From positions 668,065 to 732,064 of the forward strand of contig NZ_NQMO01000001.1 in NCBI RefSeq assembly GCF_002257645.1: a DNA stretch of 64,000 bases, read 5' to 3'. Source of the DNA: Paenibacillus sp. XY044 (lineage in GTDB: Bacteria > Bacillota > Bacilli > Paenibacillales > Paenibacillaceae). Position numbers and translations under genes: made by a program. A model generated the notes under the pieces. That model was not told the origin of the DNA, searched no databases, and saw only the letters and a program-made list of their open reading frames with translations. Shown here in pieces: positions 26,527 through 34,721 of the stretch (the first letter of the stretch is position 1; every line of letters begins with the position of its first letter).

Positions 26527-29238
26527 ATGAACCCAAGCGTATGGCTGAGTATTCAACGTGATGCAACACCGCGGATGCAGCATGGATTAGAGCAGCTGAT
26601 CAGCGCCCTGCAGGACTGTGGCTATGATACGAAAATGGCAGATGAGGAATGGACTGCGTTTTCTTATGCAAAGTCACCGGATTTAAAAATTTATGTCGGT
26701 CAACGCGAAGAGTCGGAATTGATCCGAACCTTGGAACAGCAAGAGGTGCTTATTTACCATTCGCAGGAACCGGGCAAGGAAGGCTTTTATTTAGCTACAC
26801 TTCCGGGGAATTTGATCGTCGTATCCGGAGGAAATGACACGGGCGCCTTATACGGAGCGATGGAACTCGCAAGTAGGATCCGCTCGGCAGGGAAAGTTCC
26901 GAATCTGCTCGCGCATGGGGAGAACCCGGATTTTGTCTTGCGCGGACCCGTGCTTGGACTGCAGAAGACGGAGATCGAACCCCCCCGGCGTACATATGAG
27001 TATCCGATCACGCCCGGTCGGTTCCCTTGGTTTTATGATCAATCGATGTGGATCGACTATTTGGATATGCTGTGCCGGCAGCGCAGCAATGTCGTGTATA
27101 TCTGGACGGGGCATCCTTTCGCATCCTTGGTCAAAGTAGAAGATTATCCCGAAGCGCTGGAAGTGACGGAAGAGGAGTATCAGCTCAATTTCGAGACGTT
27201 CAGCTGGTTGACGAAAGAGGCGGATAAACGCGGCATTTGGGTTGTGCTGAATTTCTACAACATTCATATCCCGCTGCCGTTTGCCGAGAAACACGGGCTC
27301 GAGCTTCACCAGCCGAAACCGCTGCCGATTACCGCAGACTATACCCGGAAATCGGTCGCGGCATTCGTTCGGACCTATCCAAGCGTCGGGCTTATGCTGT
27401 GTCTGGGCGAAGCGCTTCAAGGAAGCGTCTATGGTGCGGAATGGTTTACGGATACCATTCTTGCCGGCGTGAACGAAGGGCTCCGTGATCTGAACGTGAA
27501 GGATTATCCGCCCATCATCCTGCGTGCCCACGCGCTCAAGGCGGAACCGGTCATCGAAAAGGCGGCCCCGCTGTATCCGAATTTGTATACTGAAGCCAAA
27601 TACAACGGCGAGTCGCTGACGACCTGGACGCCAAGGGGCGGTTGGGTGGAGACCCACCGGAACTTAAGCAGCATGCAGTCGGTGCATATCGTAAATATTC
27701 ACATTCTGGCGAACCTGGAGCCCTTCCGTTACGGAGCGCCTGCTTTTATACAAAAGAGCATGCAGGCAGCGAAGCATCGGCAGAAGGCGAACGGTCTGCA
27801 TGTGTATCCGTTGTTTTACTGGGATTGGCCTTATAGCGGAGACAAGGCGGAGCCTAGGCTGAAGCAGGCCGATCGCGATTGGATATGGTATGCTGCCTGG
27901 GCACGCTACGCATGGAATCCGGATAGGGACCCGGAAACGGAAACGTACTACTGGACCGAGCAGTTTGCCGCAAAGTTCGGATCGCGCGAAGCGGGCGCCC
28001 TGCTGCTTGAAGCATACGATGCTTTCGGGGAATGCGCGCCGCGGATTCTCCGCCGCTTCGGGATAACGGAGGGGAACAGGCAGACCTTATCGCTGGGCAT
28101 GAAACTGAGTCAGCTGACGAATCCGGACCGGTACTCCCCTTACAGAGCGCTCTGGGAAGATCATGCGCCGCAAGGCGAGAGGCTGGAATTGTATGCCGCG
28201 AGAGAAGCTGCCGGAGAGCCGCACATCGGCGAGACGCCGATCGATGCCATCGAATCGGCCGAGATGTTTGCCGATCAGGCATGGGTCGCCGTTCAGCAGG
28301 CCGGCTCACACGTCACGAGCAATAGGGAAGAATACGAACGGATTGTCAATGATGTGGAAGCGATACGCTATTTGATGAAATTTTATGGAGCCAAAGTGCG
28401 CGCTGCCGTCAAGGTGCTTCGATACAAGCATAAGGTTAACGGCAGCTATCTGGATCATACGGACGTATTGGCGGAGGCTGTTCCCGATCTTCGCGAAAGC
28501 CTGGATTGGTACCGTAAGCTGACAGCGTTGACGGAACGCACCTACCTGTACGCAAACAGCATGCAAACCCCGCATCGCAAAATACCGATCCCTGACGGCA
28601 AGAAATACAAGCATTGGAAAGAATGCCTTCCTATTTATGAGGAGGAGCTTAGATGCTTTGAATCTAACGTGAAACAGCTGCAGTCCGGTAAACTGCCTGA
28701 TCACGTTAGCCATGAGCAGAGGTTAGAGCCATACCGGCAGTCGGAGTTTCGGTTAATTACCGAAGGTGCAGAAGTTTTTGAGGTAACGAAGGACAGCAGT
28801 CTGTTCACGGATGGCGAAGTGTACATACAGAGCTGCGCGGAAGAGCTGGAAGGCATAAAGGGAATCCGGTTCAGCCGTAAGAATGCCGCAAACCGGGGCA
28901 TGTCCTTAGAGTTCGAAACGGATACGCCGGTGCGCCTGCTTGTCGGCTACTTCAACTCATCCGATCCGCAGTGGCTTCAGGTACCGACTTTGGATGAGAA
29001 TACGCATGCGGATGATCGCGGAGGGCTCTCGCCTATTTTGCGCAAAGGGATCAAGACTTCGTTCTACCCAAGCATTAACGTCCACGCGTTTTTGTATGAG
29101 CCCGGGCGGCATACGCTGAATCTTGGCAAGGGCGCCTATGCCGTGCTCGGCGTCATTGCCGGCGACCAGCAGATGAAGGAGCGGGACGTAGCACCGTTCA
29201 GTGAAAGCTCCCGCTCGTTGGATTGGCTGTATAGCTGA
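26527..29238 (+). CDS. GH67/GH20-like glycosidase-fold protein, 903 residues
   Basis: ATG 26527 follows GGAGGTG at 26511-26517; the in-frame TTG 26497 upstream includes the ribosome site and is rejected. Residues about 1-130 form the mixed alpha/beta domain seen at the N-terminus of GH67, GH115, GH20 and GH84 enzymes (SGGNDTGALYGAMELASRI). A TIM-barrel-like region follows (about 150-480; NVVYIWTGHPF, GIWVVLNFYN, LMLCLGEALQG), then a helical region and a C-terminal beta domain. A Glu in CLGEALQG is a candidate catalytic acid. Related fold families are alpha-glucuronidases and hexosaminidases. No family can be assigned firmly and there is no signal peptide. Last hydrolase-like gene before the dehydrogenase. 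Confidence 0.65.
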   Translation: MNPSVWLSIQRDATPRMQHGLEQLISALQDCGYDTKMADEEWTAFSYAKSPDLKIYVGQREESELIRTLEQQEVLIYHSQEPGKEGFYLATLPGNLIVVSGGNDTGALYGAMELASRIRSAGKVPNLLAHGENPDFVLRGPVLGLQKTEIEPPRRTYEYPITPGRFPWFYDQSMWIDYLDMLCRQRSNVVYIWTGHPFASLVKVEDYPEALEVTEEEYQLNFETFSWLTKEADKRGIWVVLNFYNIHIPLPFAEKHGLELHQPKPLPITADYTRKSVAAFVRTYPSVGLMLCLGEALQGSVYGAEWFTDTILAGVNEGLRDLNVKDYPPIILRAHALKAEPVIEKAAPLYPNLYTEAKYNGESLTTWTPRGGWVETHRNLSSMQSVHIVNIHILANLEPFRYGAPAFIQKSMQAAKHRQKANGLHVYPLFYWDWPYSGDKAEPRLKQADRDWIWYAAWARYAWNPDRDPETETYYWTEQFAAKFGSREAGALLLEAYDAFGECAPRILRRFGITEGNRQTLSLGMKLSQLTNPDRYSPYRALWEDHAPQGERLELYAAREAAGEPHIGETPIDAIESAEMFADQAWVAVQQAGSHVTSNREEYERIVNDVEAIRYLMKFYGAKVRAAVKVLRYKHKVNGSYLDHTDVLAEAVPDLRESLDWYRKLTALTERTYLYANSMQTPHRKIPIPDGKKYKHWKECLPIYEEELRCFESNVKQLQSGKLPDHVSHEQRLEPYRQSEFRLITEGAEVFEVTKDSSLFTDGEVYIQSCAEELEGIKGIRFSRKNAANRGMSLEFETDTPVRLLVGYFNSSDPQWLQVPTLDENTHADDRGGLSPILRKGIKTSFYPSINVHAFLYEPGRHTLNLGKGAYAVLGVIAGDQQMKERDVAPFSESSRSLDWLYS

Positions 29239-29276
29239 GGGAAAGCCAGTTACACCGGAATGGAGTTGAACTGTAT

Positions 29277-30350
29277 ATGAAAAAGGATATGTATCGGCTG
29301 GGCGTCATCGGCTTAGGAGAAGGAAGAAGCATCCTTTCGGCGGCACAGGCAAGTGAACGCTGGGAGATCGTCAATATGTGCGATATCAATGAAGACATCT
29401 GCAAGGAAAGAGCGCGCGAATTCGGGTTAACCCGTTACACGCTTCAATATGATGAGTTGCTGCATGATCCCAACATTGACGTGATTGCTATTTATACGCC
29501 GGATCAATGGCATGGGAGACATATCAAGCAAGCGTTCGAGGCAGGCAAGCATGTCATCGTCACGAAGCCGATGCTGAATTCGCTAGAAGGCGTTCATGAG
29601 GTGCTCGAAGCATCGGAAGCATCCGGCAAGCATCTGTTCGTCGGACAAAGCAGCCGCTTCTTTGAGCCGATGATTCATCAGCGGAAGGATTATATTGCCG
29701 GGCGGCATGGCGATCTGGAAGCCGTCGAAGCGTATTACATTTCGGATGCCCGATGGTTTCTGGAACGCAGCTGGAGCAAGCAATCCGGCTTCAGCTGGAT
29801 GTACAATTTTATGATACATGCCGTTGATCTGGCTGCCTGGTATTTGCCGAACATCGAGGAAGTATTCGGATACGGGCGTTCGAGCAGCACCAACGGCGAG
29901 CATGGTCTTTCTGTACCCGATACGATGAGATTCCTGATGAGAGACCGTGAAGGACGCATCGCTCAAGTGAGCGGCTCCTATACGACCCCTGCGCTCCGCG
30001 GCGTCGATCCGGGAATCAGCTGTACGCTGCGCGGAACAAACGGTACGAGCCGCGCAGTGTACTCCAAGCTGGAATACTACACCCACTTCCATAAAGAGAA
30101 GACCGCTGTTCACTCCTTTGAGGAAAAACGGCCGTATTACTTCCGCTTCGAAGGGGATAGCCATCATGCCGGCGAGTACCAGAACTACATCGAATATTTT
30201 GCCGACTGCCTTGATCAAGGAGAGATCCCGAAACCGGACCTTCGGGAAGGCATCCGAACGCTGGCGGTCATGGCCGCGATGGAGCGCAGCATGGAGACGG
30301 GCCAGCCGGTTCGCGTTGAGGATATCCTGCGGGAGCATTCACTCGCTTGA
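29277..30350 (+). CDS. Gfo/Idh/MocA-family oxidoreductase
   Basis: 357 residues. An N-terminal Rossmann fold (GVIGLGEGRSI, about 9-19) is followed by the family lysine motif in IVTKPM (equivalent to EKP, about 96-101) and the C-terminal alpha/beta domain with MYNFMIHAVDLAAWY. It interconverts sugar hydroxyl and keto groups with NAD(P). As last gene of the operon, directly before a strong terminator, it probably processes a released monosaccharide or sugar acid. Weak AATGGAGTTG precedes ATG 29277. Confidence 0.9.
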   Translation: MKKDMYRLGVIGLGEGRSILSAAQASERWEIVNMCDINEDICKERAREFGLTRYTLQYDELLHDPNIDVIAIYTPDQWHGRHIKQAFEAGKHVIVTKPMLNSLEGVHEVLEASEASGKHLFVGQSSRFFEPMIHQRKDYIAGRHGDLEAVEAYYISDARWFLERSWSKQSGFSWMYNFMIHAVDLAAWYLPNIEEVFGYGRSSSTNGEHGLSVPDTMRFLMRDREGRIAQVSGSYTTPALRGVDPGISCTLRGTNGTSRAVYSKLEYYTHFHKEKTAVHSFEEKRPYYFRFEGDSHHAGEYQNYIEYFADCLDQGEIPKPDLREGIRTLAVMAAMERSMETGQPVRVEDILREHSLA

Positions 30351-30364
30351 CGATGAGGGGTAAC

Positions 30365-30418
30365 AAAAACCCGGGAGGCGATCACTTGATTCCAAGTGGC
30401 TGCTTCCCGGGTTTTTTT
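30365..30418 (+). terminator. Strong rho-independent terminator ending the 27-kb operon
   Basis: AACCCGGGA (30368-30376) pairs with TCCCGGGTT (30405-30413). An inner hairpin (CACTTG with CAAGTG) stacks inside, and seven Ts end at 30418. It marks the end of the operon that starts at 3273. Confidence 0.93.
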
Positions 30419-30680
30419 ATGAGGAATACCGATATAGCAATCCAAAAGAATCTATTACATTCACTACATGTTATCATAAGCATGAAACATAAATTATTGC
30501 AGACAGGAATCAATTTCATAATACCATTAGCAGCTTTAATCAAGACGATATATAGATCAAAACGGTTTTATTTGTCTATATGTCGTTTCGTTATCGCATG
30601 TTTAATCCATTATGAAATTGATTCGACAGGTAAATATCAACACCTAATTACAGTACCAAAGGTATAGAAAGGGGTAAGGC
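30419..30680. other. AT-rich non-coding gap before the AHSA1 gene
   Basis: Together with the terminator this is a 330-base stretch without a gene. It is much richer in A and T than the neighbouring operons. It holds one copy of ATGAAATTGATTC (30612-30624), which recurs at 31249-31261 beyond the next gene. AAAGGGG at 30668-30674 is the ribosome site of that gene. I see no RNA gene or convincing coding sequence. Confidence 0.6.
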
Positions 30681-31109
30681 ATGGCAAATATCGAGCATTT
30701 GCAAACCGTACATGTTCCAGCGTCGAAGGTGTATGAAGCTTTAACCACCACTGAGGGACTGTCGGAAATATGGACCAATGAACTCATTATCAATAATCAA
30801 ATTGGCTTTATTAATGAATTTCGATTCGGTAGCAATGACATAACTAAGATGAGAATAGAGGAATTGATCACTAATAAAAAAGTCATATGGGAGTGTATAG
30901 ATTCAGATCCAGAGTGGATTGGTACGATTATTTCCTTTGATATTGAAGAAAAGAACGGGAAGTCTTTGATTACTTTGCGTCAAATGAACTGGAGAGAAGT
31001 AACGCCATTTTTTCGTTCTTGTAACTACAACTGGGCTATTTTCCTTTATAGCCTCAAATCCTACTGTGAAGAGGGGGAGGGTCTCCCCTATCATAAACGT
31101 AAGTTTTAA
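30681..31109 (+). CDS. AHSA1/SRPBCC-domain protein
   Basis: 142 residues, the normal size for a single START-like helix-grip domain. The N-terminus (QTVHVPASKVYEALTTTEGL) and the pattern of strands followed by a long C-terminal helix (NWAIFLYSLKSYCEEGEG) fit the AHSA1/activator-of-Hsp90-like group, whose members bind small hydrophobic ligands or act in stress responses. It stands alone between a terminator and a converging operon. Base composition is visibly more AT-rich than on either side, suggesting separate origin. No link to sugar metabolism is evident. Confidence 0.85.
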   Translation: MANIEHLQTVHVPASKVYEALTTTEGLSEIWTNELIINNQIGFINEFRFGSNDITKMRIEELITNKKVIWECIDSDPEWIGTIISFDIEEKNGKSLITLRQMNWREVTPFFRSCNYNWAIFLYSLKSYCEEGEGLPYHKRKF

Positions 31110-31317
31110 TGATCAGCATCTCATTATTGAATACTATTCATCTGGAGTTCTTCCTCTATCTCGGTGTTTTGTTGCGCACTTCGAGATTTGGGGAGGTACT
31201 CCTTTTTTCATGCTCTAAAAACTTAGGCGCAGTAAAGGCCTTAGAATGATGAAATTGATTCTACCGTTTATGATTTCCTGCTATCCTTGAACCCATCACA
31301 ATACCAAGCCAGGGGTG

Positions 31318-31353
31318 ACGAAAATGAACAAAGACCCCGAATAAACGGAGTCT
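31318..31353 (-). terminator. Probable terminator of the minus-strand sugar operon
   Basis: Read on the minus strand, AGACTCCG (31353-31346) pairs with CGGGGTCT (31339-31332) across a six-base loop with one G-T pair. A T-rich tail with interruptions follows toward 31318. It lies 35 bases beyond the stop of the FGGY kinase. Confidence 0.6.
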
Positions 31354-31387
31354 GAGGCATCCAGTTCAGGGATATGGTTAAAAACCG

Positions 31388-32914
31388 TCATGATTCGGCG
31401 TGAATCCTGGTTTTCTTGTTTGCATCGATGATCGTGTGGACAGCGCTTTTCCAGCCTGCATATAATTGGCGCCTAGTGGCTTCATCCATTTGAGGCGTGA
31501 AGGTTTCGTGTAAATTGGAGCTTTGCGCCAAATCGTCAAGGCTGGACCAGAAGCCTACGCATAGTCCGCCTAGGTATACCGAACCCATGGCTGATAATTC
31601 GGCGCATGCCGAGCGGCTCACGGGCCCGTTCAGCAGATTGCTCTGGAATTGCATGAGCCAATCGTTCGCCGATGCGCCGCCATCCGCCCGGAGCTCCCGA
31701 AGGGAGACACCGGACTTTTCTTCCAGGCTCGCCACGGAATCTTGGACCTGGTAGGCTATGCTCTCCAGTGCCGCACGAATAATATGCCCGCGTCCCGTTG
31801 AGCGGCTCATCCCGAGAATGGCCGCCCGGGCGTAAGGATCCCAATAAGGAGCGCCCAATCCGACGAATGCGGGAACTAAATACACACCTTCCGTCGAAGG
31901 GACACTGTCCAGAAGCTCTTGCATTTCTTCATAAGTGGAGTACAATCCCAAATTGTCGCGAATCCACTTCATGCTGTCTCCTGTCGTACGCAGGACCGAT
32001 TCCAGTGCATAGGTTATCGTGCCTCCGGCTCCCCAGGCGATGGTTGTGACAAGCCCTTCTTCACAGGGGAGAGATCGTTCTCCTACATTCATCATCACCG
32101 ATGTTCCTGTACCGTAGGTCGCTTTGGCCATGCCGGGCTCGTGGCAGAACTGTCCGAATAAAGCCCCTTGGGAGTCGCCAATAACGCCTGAAATCGGAAT
32201 TTCTTCGCCAAATAATAAAGGTTCCCTCGTAAACCCGAAGAGGGTATCCGATGGCTTGACAGCCGGCAGCAGGGAAGGGGGGACCTGAAATAGGGAACAC
32301 AGCTCTTCATCCCACTGCAGGGTATGAATATTGAAGAGGGAAGTTCGGCTTGCATTCGTATAGTCCGTCGCGTGAACGGAGCCCCCCGTCAACTTCCAGA
32401 CCAGCCAGCTGTCGATGGTCCCGGCGAGCAGGCGGCCTTCGGCTGTAAGCGTACGGGCTCCGTCTACATGATCCAGAATCCACTGCAGCTTCGTGGCCGA
32501 GAAATACGGGTCCAACATCAAACCGGTTTTGTTTGCAACGGTTTGCTCATATCCGTCTTCATGCAATTTCATGCATACATCGGCGGTTCGTTGACACTGC
32601 CAGACGATGGCGGGATAAATGGGAAGGCCAGTGGTTTTGTCCCAGATCATTGCGGTCTCGCGCTGATTGGTCAGTGTCAGCGCAGCTAAATCTGCCGGTT
32701 CAATGCCGGCCGCTTCGACACAGGAGCGGGCCGCGGAGATGACATTGTCATAGATTTCAAGCGGATCATGCTCAACCCAACCCGGTTTCGGGTAGTACTG
32801 CTTATGCTCTTTCATGCTGCGCGCAACGGTGTTTCCTTGACGGTCGACGATGAGCGCTTTTGTCCCCGAAGTGCTCTGATCGATGGCCAGAATGTATTGT
32901 TGTTCAAGCATCAT
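31388..32914 (-). CDS. FGGY-family carbohydrate kinase (glycerol-kinase-like)
   Basis: 508 residues, normal for FGGY kinases. The N-terminal ATPase motif is ILAIDQSTSGTKALIVD and a second phosphate loop is ATYGTGTSVMMN. Similarity to glycerol kinase is strong in parts (YPKPGWVEHDPLEIY; LTNQRET; DYTNASRTSLFNIHTL). The gene overlaps the transketolase C subunit by 4 bases (ATGA) in an operon with a sugar isomerase, which does not suit plain glycerol metabolism. FGGY kinases also phosphorylate ketoses such as xylulose, and apulose kinase belongs to this superfamily, so phosphorylation of the ketose made by the upstream isomerase is the better contextual guess. The substrate needs enzymology. Confidence 0.88.
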   Translation of the reverse strand: MMLEQQYILAIDQSTSGTKALIVDRQGNTVARSMKEHKQYYPKPGWVEHDPLEIYDNVISAARSCVEAAGIEPADLAALTLTNQRETAMIWDKTTGLPIYPAIVWQCQRTADVCMKLHEDGYEQTVANKTGLMLDPYFSATKLQWILDHVDGARTLTAEGRLLAGTIDSWLVWKLTGGSVHATDYTNASRTSLFNIHTLQWDEELCSLFQVPPSLLPAVKPSDTLFGFTREPLLFGEEIPISGVIGDSQGALFGQFCHEPGMAKATYGTGTSVMMNVGERSLPCEEGLVTTIAWGAGGTITYALESVLRTTGDSMKWIRDNLGLYSTYEEMQELLDSVPSTEGVYLVPAFVGLGAPYWDPYARAAILGMSRSTGRGHIIRAALESIAYQVQDSVASLEEKSGVSLRELRADGGASANDWLMQFQSNLLNGPVSRSACAELSAMGSVYLGGLCVGFWSSLDDLAQSSNLHETFTPQMDEATRRQLYAGWKSAVHTIIDANKKTRIHAES

Positions 32915-33861
32915 GTTCTCGCCCTTTGCTTGTTCATGAGCTGATGAGCCAACTGTTGGATGTGTGCGGCACTAATTCCGTAATGGCGGAATACTTCCGC
33001 TGTTTTCCCTGCAATAGCGGGCTCGTCGGGGATGCCTACAATGTTCACCGGAACGGGGTAATGCTGCACGACGACTTCTGCGACGGCTGCGCCCAGGCCA
33101 CCGTAAATGCTGTGTTCTTCGACCGTGATGATGCGTCCGGTTTCCCGGGCCGCTTTCACGATCGATTCTTCATCCAGAGGCTTGATCGTGTGCATGTTCA
33201 GAACCCGGGCCGAAACGCCGTCTTCGGCGAGGCGGTCTGCAGCATCCAAGGCGACGCGAACGGTCTCGCCGGCCCCAATGATCGTCACATCCGTCCCCTC
33301 CCGCATCGTAACGGCTTTACCGATCTCAAAGGGATAATCATAGGATGGATATACATCTTCAACCGGGTTCCTGCCAATGCGGACATAAACCCCGCCTTCA
33401 TATTGGACGAGCGCTTCGGTCATTTTCTTCGTCTCGTGCCGGTCAGCCGGCATCATGACGGCGAGTCCCGGTATGGCCCTGGCAACCGCGAGATCCTGCA
33501 CGGAGTGATGTGACATGCCGAGCGCCCCGTAGCTTACGCCGCCGCTAATCCCAATGAGCTTTACGTTCGTATTGGAGTAAGCGACGTCGACTTTAATCTG
33601 TTCGATGCTGCGCATGCTTAAGAAACAGGCGGGGGAAGTGACGAAAGGCTTTTTCCCGCTGTGGGCAAGCCCTGCCGACATGCCTACGATATTCTGCTCC
33701 GCAATGCCCACCTCGACGAATTGCTCGGGATAGGCGTTAGCGAAGGGGGCCATCGCCGCGGATCCGCGCGAATCGCTCGCCAGCACCATGATGTCCCGGT
33801 CTGTTTTGGCCAGTTCCAACAGCGTCTCGCAAATGACCTGACGGTTTGGAATCGAATTCAT
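32911..33861 (-). CDS. Transketolase, C-terminal (pyrimidine-binding) subunit
   Basis: 316 residues. This is the second half of a split transketolase, with the conserved thiamine-diphosphate glutamate Glu55 in GIAEQN and the Rossmann-like C-terminal part (TVEEHSIYGGLGAAVAE). It works as a heterotetramer with the N subunit encoded one base upstream. Two-carbon ketol transfer is the expected reaction. Split transketolases beside a FGGY kinase and isomerase are typical of dedicated ketose pathways rather than of the housekeeping pentose phosphate pathway. Confidence 0.93.
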   Translation of the reverse strand: MNSIPNRQVICETLLELAKTDRDIMVLASDSRGSAAMAPFANAYPEQFVEVGIAEQNIVGMSAGLAHSGKKPFVTSPACFLSMRSIEQIKVDVAYSNTNVKLIGISGGVSYGALGMSHHSVQDLAVARAIPGLAVMMPADRHETKKMTEALVQYEGGVYVRIGRNPVEDVYPSYDYPFEIGKAVTMREGTDVTIIGAGETVRVALDAADRLAEDGVSARVLNMHTIKPLDEESIVKAARETGRIITVEEHSIYGGLGAAVAEVVVQHYPVPVNIVGIPDEPAIAGKTAEVFRHYGISAAHIQQLAHQLMNKQRART

Positions 33862-33862
33862 G

Positions 33863-34708
33863 CTAGATCACCTGTCCTTCACGTGAAAGTTCCGCGATGT
33901 GGGCTTCCAACTCGGCGAGCGCGAGCTTCAGCTGCTCGTCATCGGGGACATGATGGTGCCAAGCAGGGACGTTCTCGGCAAAGGAAACCCCCTTGCCCTT
34001 GACGGTGTTCGCAATGACCAGCGTCGGCTTCCCTACGGTGAGTGGAGCGGCGCGAAACGCTTCAACCAATGCGTCCATGTCGTTTCCGTCGATGGAGACG
34101 ACATGCCAGCCGAATGCCCGCCATTTCTCATCGAGCGGGTCCAGTCCCATCACTTCCTCGGTGGTGCCGCTGATCTGGAGGCGATTGCGATCGACGATCC
34201 CGATCAAGTTATCCAGCTTATAATGCGCGCCGGCCATCGCGGCTTCCCAGTTGGAGCCCTCCGCCTGCTCGCCGTCGCCCATAAGACAGAAAACGCGGTA
34301 CGGCAGACCGTCGCGTTTGGCTGCCAGCGCCATGCCTGCGGAGATCGGCAGGCCATGGCCGAGCGCGCCGGTGTTCATCTCGATTCCCGGCACCTTGTTG
34401 TTGGGATGCCCAATGAGACGTGTACCGAACTGGCTGTACGTTTTCAGTTCTTCTTTCGGAAAAAAGCCTTTGTCCGCAAGAATGCACCATAGCGATTCAA
34501 CGGAATGTCCTTTGCTCGCGATAAAACGATCCCGCAGCCCCCATTTCGGATTCGCCGGATCAACGTTCATGACGTCGTAGTATAATGCCGTTAAAATGTC
34601 GGTATTACTGAGCGATCCGCCAGTATGTCCGGTTTTGGCACGGTGAATGATGGTGAGGAGCTCCATGCGAATCTGGGCCGCCTTGATCTTTAACGCTCTC
34701 GTGTCCAT
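33863..34708 (-). CDS. Transketolase, N-terminal (thiamine-diphosphate-binding) subunit
   Basis: 281 residues. It carries HTGGSLSNTDILTALYY near residue 28 and the ThDP/Mg motif GDGE at 144-147 followed by Asn153. It lacks the second half found in full-length transketolase, which is supplied by the adjacent gene. AAGGAGGA lies in front of the start and only one base separates its stop from the next start, so the two subunits are made together. Confidence 0.93.
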   Translation of the reverse strand: MDTRALKIKAAQIRMELLTIIHRAKTGHTGGSLSNTDILTALYYDVMNVDPANPKWGLRDRFIASKGHSVESLWCILADKGFFPKEELKTYSQFGTRLIGHPNNKVPGIEMNTGALGHGLPISAGMALAAKRDGLPYRVFCLMGDGEQAEGSNWEAAMAGAHYKLDNLIGIVDRNRLQISGTTEEVMGLDPLDEKWRAFGWHVVSIDGNDMDALVEAFRAAPLTVGKPTLVIANTVKGKGVSFAENVPAWHHHVPDDEQLKLALAELEAHIAELSREGQVI

Positions 34709-34721
34709 GAACGAATCCTCC

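Noticed and set aside
30347..30667. Open frame of 106 codons after the dehydrogenase
   Set aside because: It runs through the strong terminator at 30365-30418, has no ribosome site and shows no family pattern.
31189..31208. Terminator after the AHSA1 gene
   Set aside because: GGAG-GTA-CTCC before six Ts has only a four-base stem with a three-base loop, too weak to call.
31388..32914. Naming the kinase glpK
   Set aside because: Sequence blocks resemble glycerol kinase, but the operon with isomerase and transketolase points to a ketose substrate, and no glpF or glpD is present.
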